Positions 46,356 through 55,691 of a stretch of 64,000 nt of DNA are shown piece by piece. The position numbers were made by a program, and so were the translations under genes. How positions within the stretch are numbered: the first letter of the stretch is position 1; the number at the start of each line of letters is the position of its first letter. The notes beneath the pieces were generated by a model. That model was not told the origin of the DNA, did no database searches, and saw only the letters and a list, made by a program, of their open reading frames with translations. This stretch comes from Crocinitomicaceae bacterium. Its GTDB lineage: Bacteria > Bacteroidota > Bacteroidia > Flavobacteriales_D > Crocinitomicaceae. The stretch is from assembly GCA_016719925.1 (NCBI GenBank), contig JADJYC010000013.1, positions 36,016-100,015 of the forward strand, given 5' to 3'.

Positions 46356-48564
46356 ACGGCTTTTCCTGATTGTTGCGCCGATTATCTGAACGGTATAAAC
46401 TCCAGCTGGAAATTCTGCAGCATCGATTTGTCTGGTAATTACTTTTTCTTCAGCAAGAATTTCTTGTCTGTAAACGATTTCTCCTGTAGGATTAATGATC
46501 AGGAGCGTAAAACTTTTTTCATTTTCACTGTCAAATGAAATAGTAAAATTATCTGAAGCAGGATTAGGAATTAACATAATTTCCTTTGATGCTACAAATA
46601 CCGATCTAATTTCAGAAATATCAGTTTCACCGGTTTGAAAAATTGTTTTCAGGCGATAGTAATTGATTCCGGTTGTTGGATAAGAATCCTGAAACTGATA
46701 ATTATAACCAAGATCTGAACTTACAGCGTCAACAGTTGCAATTGATTTGAATACTCCATTGCCATCCGCTTTTTCGATAACAAACTGGGAATGTCAGTTT
46801 CAGATAAAGTTTGCCGTAGATCAGAGACACCGCATCAGAAAGTAATTCGGCATTAAATGAATTCAAACCAGCAGAAAGCGGACAACCAATATTAAAGTAG
46901 CAACAACTGAACTTCCGCATGCTGTTGTTACTGTACAGGTATATATTGCTGGTGTTACACCAACAGTAATAGTAGATGACGTTGCGCCGGTGCTCCAGCT
47001 GTAGGTATAGGGTGCAACTCCGTAAAGAGGGGTTGGATCAAGCAATGCTGTTCCTATACAATCTCCGTCATTGATGGTTGCGCTTCCGTTTCCTGTAATT
47101 GTATTTCCAAGAGTTTCAACGGTTCTTCCCTGAACAGTCACACTCCATTGATCCAGAGAGACACAGTAACTATCTGCCCAGGTACAATTATCATTAAAAA
47201 CTATAAGAAGAACAATAACTGCGGTTATCAAACATGGTAAAAGTGAGTGTTTGATTAGAGCAGGAAGGAGTATAGCATTGAGCAAGAGATTGTGTGCCTG
47301 AAGAAGCAAATGGAAGTGTAGGATTCCAGGTGCCTATTGTGTTACAACCAAGGCAGGTCCATATTGTTCCAGGGGCCCCTGCAGGTGATGCTCCACCACA
47401 TGAACTTGTAAGCCATACTTGAGCATCAGACATAAAACAGTCATCATAAAAACCAAAAAGCAAAAGAGTTCTTGCACAAAAATCTGTAAATACGGTCCAG
47501 TTTGCACTGACATCCCAAGGTGTGCTTCCACCAGGAAAAGTTACATTCAAACTGTTGCTGCATGAAGCCGGTGTTAGTAATGATCCTCTGATTCCAAATG
47601 CTGACGTAACAGGTCCAACTGCAGTGAATAAAGGATCAATAGTTAAAGGATAAATTTTATCCGAACCATTGAGCAGTATTGAATCACATAAAAGTGTCAC
47701 AGTGTTTTCATTTATTGTATAAGGACATAACCATGATGATCTGGATCCGGAATTGTCTTTTAACCGCGCAGGATCAATCACTATATCTGTTTGGCCTGTT
47801 TCCGTATTATATAGCTGAACAAAAAGTGAAGTAACAGAATCGCCGCTCATCAGAACATCATATTTATCCGGTATGTTCATCTCGTCCACTATTCTGATTT
47901 CTTTTACACCTAGATTATATTTCAGGATATATTCCGTTTTAAAACCTGCCTCACGAAAAATTATTTTCATATCAATTCCCGGAAAAACATCTTCAATATA
48001 TGCACCTGAATTTCCAACTACTGCAGAGGACCAATCTGACTCTATGACTGAAATTTCACCTGAAAAAGAAGTTGTTTCAAGGTGAATCTGCGATAAGCCA
48101 AAATAATCTTCACCGATTTTAAGTATTGCTCTTTTATTCATCAAATCCAGAGCGGTTGGCACAGGCTGAGGGCCTGAGGTATAATACAGATCATTCTGCT
48201 TATGCAGCGTTGGGTCAATTGCGCGAAGGATTTCACCCTCATAAAAATTGATAGGCCTGTTTGATTTTTCGATGTAAAAAAAAGTCTGATCATTGAGATC
48301 AACGTAATATCTTTCGTCAACCGTTCTCTTTGAGATTACTTCAACAACATTTTTACCATAGGGTGCGTTGAAAGTAAGTTTGCCAAAATCAGGGTGAGTC
48401 AAATAAGAATGCTCATTGTGTTTTAATCCGTCCGATGTGGAATAACCCGGTTGGGCATACATGATAAAAGGATCTAATGATTCAACCAGGTCTGATTGAC
48501 TCCGGGCAGAAAACATAATTATGAGTGCAATGCCGGTATGTATAATTTTTTGACCTGTGTTCAT
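46341..48564 (-). CDS. Large secreted T9SS protein (at least three frameshifts)
   Basis: About 740 residues across breaks at roughly 47220, 46880 and 46800. Signal peptide NTGQKIIHTGIALIIMFSARS. The first 300 residues form an unrecognised beta-rich region (HSYLTHPDFGKLTFNAPYGKN ... IYPLTIDPLFTAV). Then a Cys-rich segment (GGASPAGAPGTIWTCLGCN), an Ig-like segment (YGVAPYTYSWSTGATSSTITVG), QFVIEKADGNGVFKSIATVD and a T9SS type A tail (MLIPNPASDNFTISFDSENE ... KSRLVIY). Expected on the cell surface or released. A TTTG-N19-TATCTTTG promoter lies 18 nt upstream. Confidence 0.72.
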
Positions 48565-48581
48565 AGCAGAACTTTATTTTG

Positions 48582-48612
48582 CAAAGATACACCAAACTAC
48601 GTGTAAATCAAA
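48582..48612 (-). promoter_or_regulatory. Full Bacteroidota promoter for the T9SS protein gene
   Basis: On the minus strand: TTTG (48612-48609), 19-nt spacer, TATCTTTG (48589-48582), 18 nt to the ATG. The best -33/-7 pair in the window. Confidence 0.65.
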
Positions 48613-48824
48613 GATTTTTAATAAGTTATAACAACGTCCGGCCAGACAGGTAGGCAAATCGTTTTAGATTGATTTTTTCTTCTTCAATATGTGTCATTTT
48701 GCAGTTTAGATTTTTGTGAGTTCGAAACTATTTTTGTTTCACGATCAGATCAAAAATGAATGGTTAGTAACATCGGCTTGCTCATATTGTTTTGATTTTT
48801 GAATCAAAACTGACCGAAACTAAT

Positions 48825-48832
48825 TAATTTTG
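48825..48832 (+). promoter_or_regulatory. -7 promoter element for the 48849 operon
   Basis: TAATTTTG, 17 nt upstream of ATG 48849; a TTTG at 48798-48801 is 23 nt further up. Confidence 0.5.
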
Positions 48833-48848
48833 CATTTCATATTCTGAA

Positions 48849-49469
48849 ATGAAGTATCTGATTATCACCGGTGTTTTTGTGCTTGGCCTTTCATTGGGTT
48901 ATGTGGTTGGTACGCAAACGGCTAATGGTAATGGAGAAACAAACAATGAGTCGATATCTCAAAACACCATGATGTCAAATGATCATGATTCAGGTTCTGA
49001 TAATAACCATGACAATCATTCTGATGAAGAATCAGATCGGGAAATAATTGAATCTGATTCAAGTGATTTTATCTCAGATTCTCTGATGCTTTCCATGATG
49101 CAGGATTCATCACTGTCAGAAGATCACATCAGCACTGAAAAACTGATTAAAACAATTTCTCTTTCTCTTAATTATCTTACTGAAGAAGTTGAACAGGATA
49201 CTGCAATTAAGGATATGCTGGGAATTGATGAAGTAAAAACCAATTCTGTTTTTGTTGAGTTCTGGGAATCTCCATTAAATTTTGAAGGATACAAATTGTC
49301 AAAAAAGAAATTGATAGTGTATGGATTGAGTCCACAGTTTGATTATAAATTTTATAAAGACGGATCTGATTATTTTCTGTCCTATCAGAACGTTTATCTG
49401 AAAATGAGAGAAACACAGGACTTTTTACCGTTTGCTGAGGTATCCAAAAGTGAGGTTTTCAATGATTAA
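48849..49469 (+). CDS. Hypothetical membrane-anchored acidic protein
   Basis: 206 residues. An N-terminal membrane helix (YLIITGVFVLGLSLGYVVGT) is followed by a disordered Asn/His/Asp/Ser-rich segment (NDHDSGSDNNHDNHSDEE) and a globular C-terminal half (WESPLNFEGYKLSKKKLIVYGL). The acidic/His stretch could bind metal ions, but this is only compositional. Overlaps the dapF start by 8 bp (ATGATTAA), so it is translationally coupled to dapF. No recognised family. Confidence 0.7.
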   Translation: MKYLIITGVFVLGLSLGYVVGTQTANGNGETNNESISQNTMMSNDHDSGSDNNHDNHSDEESDREIIESDSSDFISDSLMLSMMQDSSLSEDHISTEKLIKTISLSLNYLTEEVEQDTAIKDMLGIDEVKTNSVFVEFWESPLNFEGYKLSKKKLIVYGLSPQFDYKFYKDGSDYFLSYQNVYLKMRETQDFLPFAEVSKSEVFND

Positions 49470-50244
49470 CTTTTCCAAATATCAGGGCACCGGAAATGAC
49501 TTTATTCTGATTGATAACCGCTCCGGAAATTTCATCCACAAAAAAATTGATTTTGCCAGAAAGTGGTGTGACCGGAGATTTGGTATTGGATCCGACGGAC
49601 TAATATTCATCGAAGATTCTGCGCATGCTGATTTTAAAGTAGACTTTTATAATCCTGATGGAAGTCAGAGCTTTTGCGGAAATGGTTCAAGATGTGCCGT
49701 TCGTTTTGCAATCAGAATTGGGGCAACTTTGAAATCAGAAATTTCTTTTGAAGCAATTGACGGAGTTCATTCTGCAAAACTGATTGACAAAGACATCAGT
49801 ATTTTAATGAAAGATGTTGTTGAATTAAAATCAGCAGAAGCTGACTATTTTATTCATACCGGTTCACCGCATTATATCTCTTTTGATGAAAATGAGGAAA
49901 AAAATATAATTGAATTTGGCAGAAAAATCCGGTATGCTGATGAATACAAACCAGGGGGGACAAATGTAAATCTGGTCAAAACAATTTCTGGTAACCATAT
50001 TAAAGTTAAAACGTATGAGAGAGGTGTCGAGGATGAGACTTTTTCGTGCGGAACAGGAGTAACAGCATGTGCGCTGGCTTATGCAGAGAAGAATAGAATA
50101 AAAGAAGGAACTGTTATAACTGATGTTCGCGGGGGAAGGTTGAATGTAAAATTTGAATCTTATGCGAATGGTTATCGAAACATATGGCTCACGGGTCCGG
50201 CGGAATACGTATTTGAAGGAATCATCCATGACTCAGTTAAGTAA
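49462..50244 (+). CDS. dapF: Diaminopimelate epimerase
   Basis: 260 residues. Converts LL- to meso-diaminopimelate for lysine and peptidoglycan synthesis. The two catalytic Cys are in FCGNGSRCA (Cys72) and ETFSCGTGVTAC (Cys196). The N-terminal FSKYQGTGNDFILIDNR is diagnostic. ATG 49462 overlaps the end of the preceding gene by 8 bp; an upstream in-frame start at 49432 lies in that gene. The end overlaps the next gene by 17 bp. Confidence 0.96.
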   Translation: MINFSKYQGTGNDFILIDNRSGNFIHKKIDFARKWCDRRFGIGSDGLIFIEDSAHADFKVDFYNPDGSQSFCGNGSRCAVRFAIRIGATLKSEISFEAIDGVHSAKLIDKDISILMKDVVELKSAEADYFIHTGSPHYISFDENEEKNIIEFGRKIRYADEYKPGGTNVNLVKTISGNHIKVKTYERGVEDETFSCGTGVTACALAYAEKNRIKEGTVITDVRGGRLNVKFESYANGYRNIWLTGPAEYVFEGIIHDSVK

Positions 50245-50737
50245 TGTCATTCCTTTTCCGGGAGCTGAAAAAAATAAATCGTATCTAATTCTTATTTCAC
50301 CTGAATCAATACCTCATCTTGGTTTGATTCACGCCGGTTTGTATTATTCGCTTACTTATAAAGAATGTGAAAACGCTAAAGATTTTGGTGTTTATCTGGC
50401 AACACTTGTCAAAGCAAAAAGAAAATTATTGTTTATTGAACTGGATTCATTGGAGCAAAATCCGTGGAATGTTTTTCCAAAATTTGAAAAACTGGCCGGA
50501 ACTGAATTGACTTGTTTGCAGCCAATAAAAGAATGTATCATGCCAAACAGCAAGGCTGATTATGTGTTTGAGCTGGTCAGAGATTTGCAAAATTCAGGAA
50601 GAGTTAAACAGGTTTATCAGATGAATATGGATGCTGATTTCAGAGAACAGAATCATTTCAATCTGAGAGAATATACCAGAGATTCCATTTATACTTACAT
50701 TAAGGCTCTTAATGAAAAGCATGCTAAAAGGCGATAA
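50228..50737 (+). CDS. Hypothetical protein in the dapF-mltG operon
   Basis: 169 residues, no signal peptide or membrane helix. Alternating alpha/beta text (SYLILISPESIPHLGLIHAGLY ... KAKRKLLFIELDSLEQNPWNVFPKFEKLAG) with no motif recognised. It overlaps dapF by 17 bp and the GNAT gene by 17 bp, so it is part of a tightly coupled operon. Function unknown. Confidence 0.7.
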   Translation: MTQLSNVIPFPGAEKNKSYLILISPESIPHLGLIHAGLYYSLTYKECENAKDFGVYLATLVKAKRKLLFIELDSLEQNPWNVFPKFEKLAGTELTCLQPIKECIMPNSKADYVFELVRDLQNSGRVKQVYQMNMDADFREQNHFNLREYTRDSIYTYIKALNEKHAKRR

Positions 50738-51236
50738 GATTTTTCTCAGGGCTTTAGAACCAACTGACTTTGATACCTTACTGAAATGGGAAAACGATTC
50801 TCAGTACTGGCCTGTCAGCAATACACTTACTCCTTTTTCAAAACACCTGCTGCATCAATACGTGAATTCTGCTCAGGATATTTACACCGTAAAACAAATC
50901 AGATTAATTATTGTTGAAACGTCAACCGGACTGAATGCCGGAGCGATTGATCTGTTTGATTTTAATCCCAGGCATCAGCATGCAGGCGTTGGAATTCTGA
51001 TTGATGATAATTTCAGAAGAAAAGGTTATGCAGCGGAAGCAGTAAATCTGATAAAGGAATATGCCTTAAATACGGTTGGAATCCGTAATCTTACAGCAAC
51101 CATAACTGCAGATAATTCTTCCAGCATTGCTTTATTTGAAAAATCAGGATTTGAAAAATCTGGTTGTCTCAAAAAATGGTTCAATCAGGGCGAAAAATGG
51201 CTGGATGAATATATTTATCAGTGCCAATTGGTGTGA
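50721..51236 (+). CDS. GNAT family N-acetyltransferase (RimJ/RimL-like)
   Basis: 171 residues from ATG 50721, where MLKGDKIFLRALEPTDF starts as in the family; ATG 50712 is three codons upstream. GNAT motif A is seen at GVGILIDDNFRRKGYAAEAV (acetyl-CoA pyrophosphate binding) and motif B at NLTATITADNSSSIALFEKSGFE. The RimJ/RimL type acetylates N-terminal amines of ribosomal or other proteins or small substrates; the target is not known. Overlaps the preceding gene. Confidence 0.9.
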   Translation: MLKGDKIFLRALEPTDFDTLLKWENDSQYWPVSNTLTPFSKHLLHQYVNSAQDIYTVKQIRLIIVETSTGLNAGAIDLFDFNPRHQHAGVGILIDDNFRRKGYAAEAVNLIKEYALNTVGIRNLTATITADNSSSIALFEKSGFEKSGCLKKWFNQGEKWLDEYIYQCQLV

Positions 51237-51276
51237 TAAAAATTTAGCCTTAACTTCATTCTTTAAAATTGTCTGA

Positions 51277-52314
51277 ATGAAAAAAATTATTGCACTCATT
51301 GTAATTTTGATTCTTGGTGTTGTTGGATTTGTATGGGGATGGCCAATGTATCAATTGCATTTTTCTAAGGTAGATCTCAAGGAAAATAAACTGATCTACG
51401 TGGCAACCGGAACCACATTAGATGAGCTTGCTCTTCAATTAGCTCAAGAAAAAATTATTGATGAAAATAAATTCAAAGACTTTGCCGCACAATTAGATTT
51501 TGACGATTCAAAAATAGAACCGGGCAAATATGAAGTAAAAACCGGAATGAAAATCAAAAACCTGATCTATGGATTCAAAAATGGTAATCAGGAAATCAAA
51601 GATGTAAAGATTACATTCAATAATTGCGTTGACATATATGAACTGGCAGGTAAAGTGGCTCCTTCCATTGAGGCAGATTCGGCTGAAATTGTAAATTATA
51701 TTTCGGACAATAAAACAATCGAAAAGTTTGGTTTCAGAAAAGAAACAATGATGTCTTTGTTTTTACCAGATACCTATGAAGTAGGAGAGTGGGACATGAG
51801 TGCAGAAGAATTTGTGGATTTTATGGCGGAACAATGGAAAGCATTCTGGACCGAAGAAAGAAAAGCAAAAAGAGAAAAAATCAATTTGTCAGAATCGCAG
51901 GTTGCAACTCTGGCATCCATACTTGAGGCAGAACAGGGAATTTTTTCACAGGAGTGGAGTACTATTGCAGGTGTATATCTGAACAGACTTGAAAGCGGAA
52001 TGAAATTGCAATCAGATCCAACTGCAAAATTTTGCTGGGGAAATGAACTTGCCGGAATTCAGCGCTTATTGAATGAACACATGGCAAAAGATTGTCCGTA
52101 TAATACATACCTTTATGCCGGTTTACCACCCGGACCAATTCGCATTCCTTCTAAAAAAGCAATAGATGCGGTTTTGAATGCTGAAGATCACAAATATCTT
52201 TACTTCTGCGCTAAAGATGACAACAGCGGTTTGCATGCCTTTGCTGAAACCTATGATCAGCATTTGGAAAATGCACGTAAGTTTTGGAAGTACATGGATG
52301 GGCGGGAGAATTAA
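51277..52314 (+). CDS. mltG: Endolytic murein transglycosylase MltG
   Basis: 345 residues. One N-terminal membrane helix (IALIVILILGVVGFVWGW), then a LysM-like region (TGTTLDELALQLAQEKII) and the YceG catalytic domain: LFLPDTYEV, LASILEAEQG with the catalytic Glu, AGVYLNRLESGMKLQSDPT, NTYLYAGLPPGPI and LYFCAKDDNSGLHAF. Terminates nascent glycan strands at the inner membrane. Last gene of the 48849-52314 operon with dapF, which joins peptidoglycan precursor supply and strand cleavage. Confidence 0.95.
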   Translation: MKKIIALIVILILGVVGFVWGWPMYQLHFSKVDLKENKLIYVATGTTLDELALQLAQEKIIDENKFKDFAAQLDFDDSKIEPGKYEVKTGMKIKNLIYGFKNGNQEIKDVKITFNNCVDIYELAGKVAPSIEADSAEIVNYISDNKTIEKFGFRKETMMSLFLPDTYEVGEWDMSAEEFVDFMAEQWKAFWTEERKAKREKINLSESQVATLASILEAEQGIFSQEWSTIAGVYLNRLESGMKLQSDPTAKFCWGNELAGIQRLLNEHMAKDCPYNTYLYAGLPPGPIRIPSKKAIDAVLNAEDHKYLYFCAKDDNSGLHAFAETYDQHLENARKFWKYMDGREN

Positions 52315-52605
52315 TTTTCCTTTCCCGCAGATTTTCACAGATTTGAAACGCAGATTCACACAGAAAGTAGTTTCTGAATAAGTCCTGTAATCTCAGCGCA
52401 AATCTGCGGAATTTTTCTGCGTCAATCAGCGGGAATAGAGATTTATCTGTTGACTTTATGTCTGAAATGTCAATTGTTTTTTGTTGAACACGGAAGATAC
52501 TGATTATGCGGATAAGAGTGAATTTAACCGTGCAAATCCGTTGAATCCGTTAAATCAGCGATCCAATTTTCTGTTTAAGTTACAGGACAGAATCGTAAAA
52601 AAAAT
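52315..52605. repeat. CGCAGATTT/AATCCGTT dispersed-type repeat region
   Basis: No gene. It holds words such as CCCGCAGATTTTCACAGATT, AACGCAGATTCACACAG, TCTGCGTCAATCAGCGGGAA and CAAATCCGTTGAATCCGTTA in both orientations, so it can fold on itself. Similar words are widespread in intergenic DNA of Bacteroidota (general knowledge). It lies between mltG (+) and the convergent DPP III-like gene. Confidence 0.6.
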
Positions 52606-54654
52606 CTATTTCGTTCTAGCCAAGAAACCGTATTTCTCTGAATAAGACAACATCTGTGCCTGGAAACTTTCAGGTTGTGAAATTTTTACATCCGTAATAT
52701 TTCCGTCTTTGTCCATAACCGGAATCAAAATTGGGTTTACAAATCCATTGTATGGCGGAATATTCAGTTTTTCACTGCGCTCCAAAACTTCAGCATGTAA
52801 TTTCTGATCTACTTTTACACCATACGTTTCTACCAGATTTTTTCCGGCTTTGTAATCTCCTTCAGAAGTGATGCGCTGCATTTCTTTCAGTAGTTCTCCA
52901 AATAATACCCGCAGCTTTTCATAATCTGTGATATTGAAATAAGTTTTACCATCGCGTTCAATGCGTTCAATTACATTGTCTTTTTTACCATGAATAAATG
53001 CCCAGTTAGCAACCAGTTGACGGTTTCTCATATGCGCTTCTTCCACATCTTTACCCAGTTCAATTCTTCTCAGCTGAACCATTAATCCGTTGCGGATATA
53101 ATTATCATATCCTGCTTTTCCAACATCTAAAGATTCCATCAATCCAAGTTCAACAACTTTAGGGTCCATGATAAAATACAATCCAACCAAATCAGCGCGT
53201 GCTTCTTCCAGACAAGAAGCATAGCTTTTTAAAGTTTCTTTTGGTGTTCCTACTCCTTCATTAATTTGTCCGGAAGCATGACCAATTACTTCATGCATAG
53301 CTGTATGAAGTTTGGAAGAAAGTGATCCGTATTTTTTTGATAGTTCAATCTCCTCAGCATCGTTTGCAAATTCATCCAGCAAACCTTCGCCTCCTGCGTT
53401 TTCATAAGCTTGTACAAGATTTCCAAGACTTACTGATTTTGATCCGTGGTTTACTCTGATCCAGTTGGCATTAGGTAAATTGACACCAATAGGAGTTGAA
53501 GGAGATGCATCACCTGATTCACCGGCAACATTCACAACTTTATATGTTACTCCAACTACATTTTTCTTTTTGTGTTCAGGCATAATGGTTGAATTATCCT
53601 CAAACCATTGTACATTTTCTTCCAGCGTTTTCATTCTTTCAGATGCTTCAAAATCTTTAATCTGAACAATGGATTCATAAGTACCTCGCATATGCATCGG
53701 GTCACCGTAAACTTCTACAAATCCCTGGATGTAATCTATGTCTCCTTCAGTTGCGCCGGCCCAGGCAATGTTGTATTCTGACCATTTTTGTAAATCTCCT
53801 GTTTTATAATAGTCAATCAGTAATCCTAATGCATTGGCCTGTGCTTCATTTTCTGCAACGCCTTTTGCTTTTTCCAGCCAGTAAACTATTTCTGTAATGG
53901 CTTCTGAATATTTTCCACCTACTTTCCATACATCTTCAAATAGTTTTCCGTTTTCATCCTTCATTAATGTTGAGTTCAATCCAAATTCAACCGGAGTCTC
54001 TCCGCCATTTGCCATCATCTCTTTATAATAATTTTCTACATCAGCCTGAGTAACCCCTTCACCATAAAAATTCATGGCAGATGATGTCACCAAATCTCCT
54101 TCTGAATCCTGATTCACACGCTTCACGTAAATTGTTGGGTCAAACATAGCTGTAATGATTACTGAATCAAGGCCAGTTGAAGTTTCTGAAAGTAAAGTCT
54201 CAAAATATTCTCTGGAAAAATCAGGGAGAAATTTATCTGTTGAATAATGATGATGAATTCCGTTTGAGAACCAAACGCGCTTGGTGTAAACCAGGAATTT
54301 TTTCCAGTCATCGCTTTCTGTGTCACCAGAATAGTTTTTCACAATGTTTTCCAGTGCATTTCTGATCTGAAGATTGTACTTGTAGTTTTGATCCCAGATG
54401 ATATCACGCCCTGAAAGTCCTGCTTCATATAAATAATAAACATATGTTTTCTGTTTCAGGGTGAGACTGTCAAATCCGGGAATTTCATAACTCAGAATCT
54501 GAACATCAGCAAATGGTTCAATTTCAAAAGTTGTAATCAACGGAATTTCTGCCAGTGTATCTTTGTTTTCACCGGATGATTCACTTGAACCACCGCAATT
54601 ATAAAATACACATGCTGACGCAGTCAGCACAAACAGAGAAAATATTTTTTTCAT
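52606..54654 (-). CDS. Dipeptidyl peptidase III-like (M49) zinc metallopeptidase lipoprotein
   Basis: 682 residues. Lipoprotein signal with lipobox ACVFYNCGG. The zinc site HEVIGH (DPP III normally HELLGH) and the distal EEARADLVGLYF motif are intact, spaced as in family M49. The rest follows the M49 layout, with a long N-terminal helical part (AFDPTIYVKRVNQ). DPP III releases dipeptides from short peptides; a lipoprotein form would act in the periplasm or on the outer membrane. Minus strand, monocistronic. Confidence 0.88.
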   Translation of the reverse strand: MKKIFSLFVLTASACVFYNCGGSSESSGENKDTLAEIPLITTFEIEPFADVQILSYEIPGFDSLTLKQKTYVYYLYEAGLSGRDIIWDQNYKYNLQIRNALENIVKNYSGDTESDDWKKFLVYTKRVWFSNGIHHHYSTDKFLPDFSREYFETLLSETSTGLDSVIITAMFDPTIYVKRVNQDSEGDLVTSSAMNFYGEGVTQADVENYYKEMMANGGETPVEFGLNSTLMKDENGKLFEDVWKVGGKYSEAITEIVYWLEKAKGVAENEAQANALGLLIDYYKTGDLQKWSEYNIAWAGATEGDIDYIQGFVEVYGDPMHMRGTYESIVQIKDFEASERMKTLEENVQWFEDNSTIMPEHKKKNVVGVTYKVVNVAGESGDASPSTPIGVNLPNANWIRVNHGSKSVSLGNLVQAYENAGGEGLLDEFANDAEEIELSKKYGSLSSKLHTAMHEVIGHASGQINEGVGTPKETLKSYASCLEEARADLVGLYFIMDPKVVELGLMESLDVGKAGYDNYIRNGLMVQLRRIELGKDVEEAHMRNRQLVANWAFIHGKKDNVIERIERDGKTYFNITDYEKLRVLFGELLKEMQRITSEGDYKAGKNLVETYGVKVDQKLHAEVLERSEKLNIPPYNGFVNPILIPVMDKDGNITDVKISQPESFQAQMLSYSEKYGFLARTK

Positions 54655-54831
54655 AATGATTGAATGAGAGTGCTAAAATAGTCATTGTTTTTTATCTCCC
54701 CAATCAAAAATGATATCAGGAAAAAGTAAGGGATTACCGGTAAGTCTGAATTTGTTAATAATCTATATCTTTCCGCCAATGTCTTCACTGATACTATCCG
54801 CAGAAATTAATTTAATCTTAATTGTTTTCAG

Positions 54832-55641
54832 ATGTTCCTGATTATTGCACTTGTTGGTGGTGTATTTTTTCTGATTTATGCCTGGGGCGGAGGTAAGTTG
54901 AACTTCCGGCTTTCTTATCCGTTTCTTTTGGATGATGATGCCGCATTCAGTGAAAAAGAATTAAATAATGAACTCATTGATTACTATCATAAAGTATTGA
55001 AAAAATATGTGCCTTATTATAGTTTGCTGGATAAATCCGGAAGAAAAAAATTCATCAACCGGCTGCATGATCTGATCCATGCGCTGGAATTAAAAGGTGA
55101 AGAAAATCAGGCAATCAATCTCAAAGTGTGTACTATATGTTGCGCTCCTGCAATTCAGATAACGTTTGGTCTTGATAAATATCTTTTCAGCAGTTTTCAC
55201 ACCATTGTAGTTTATCCCAAAATGTTTTATTCTGAGTCTATAGGCAGATTTGTAAAAGGAGGAGTGAGCAGGGGAGATGCAATTTTTTTCTCTTACGATG
55301 ATCTCCTGAAAGGATATGCAAATCCCGAAGATGGATTGAATCTTGGTTTGCATGAAATGGCACATGCTATACACATGGAGTCATTTGATGAAGATTTTCA
55401 GCGGCGATATCCGGGTTGGGAAAAAACCGCTTTTGCTGAACTGGAAAAAATGAGACATCAGTCAGATCCTGTTCTAAGAAATTATGCCGGACAAAACAGA
55501 CATGAACTTTTTGCAGTGTGTGTAGAAACATTTTTTGAAAAATCTTCAGAAATGAAATCGAAATCCCCGCTGCTTTATCAGGCAACCTGTGATTTGCTGA
55601 ATCAGGATCCATTGAGACTTTCTTCAACCATTTCGTATTAA
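54832..55641 (+). CDS. MtfA-family (M90) zinc peptidase
   Basis: 269 residues. An N-terminal membrane helix (FLIIALVGGVFFLIYAWGG) is followed by an MtfA-like domain with HEMAHAI (HExxH zinc site), RHELFAVCVETFFE (third ligand Glu), and Cys-rich LKVCTICCAPAIQITFGL. In E. coli MtfA binds Mlc and affects glucose uptake; Bacteroidota members lack that partner, so the physiological role is open. Single-gene unit with ATG start. Confidence 0.86.
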   Translation: MFLIIALVGGVFFLIYAWGGGKLNFRLSYPFLLDDDAAFSEKELNNELIDYYHKVLKKYVPYYSLLDKSGRKKFINRLHDLIHALELKGEENQAINLKVCTICCAPAIQITFGLDKYLFSSFHTIVVYPKMFYSESIGRFVKGGVSRGDAIFFSYDDLLKGYANPEDGLNLGLHEMAHAIHMESFDEDFQRRYPGWEKTAFAELEKMRHQSDPVLRNYAGQNRHELFAVCVETFFEKSSEMKSKSPLLYQATCDLLNQDPLRLSSTISY

Positions 55642-55667
55642 TTTTCGTTTAACAGTGTAGGATTATC

Positions 55668-55675
55668 TAATTTTG
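55668..55675 (+). promoter_or_regulatory. -7 promoter element for the FG-GAP protein gene
   Basis: TAATTTTG, 17 nt upstream of ATG 55692. Confidence 0.5.
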
Positions 55676-55691
55676 TTTACATCTTAATCAC

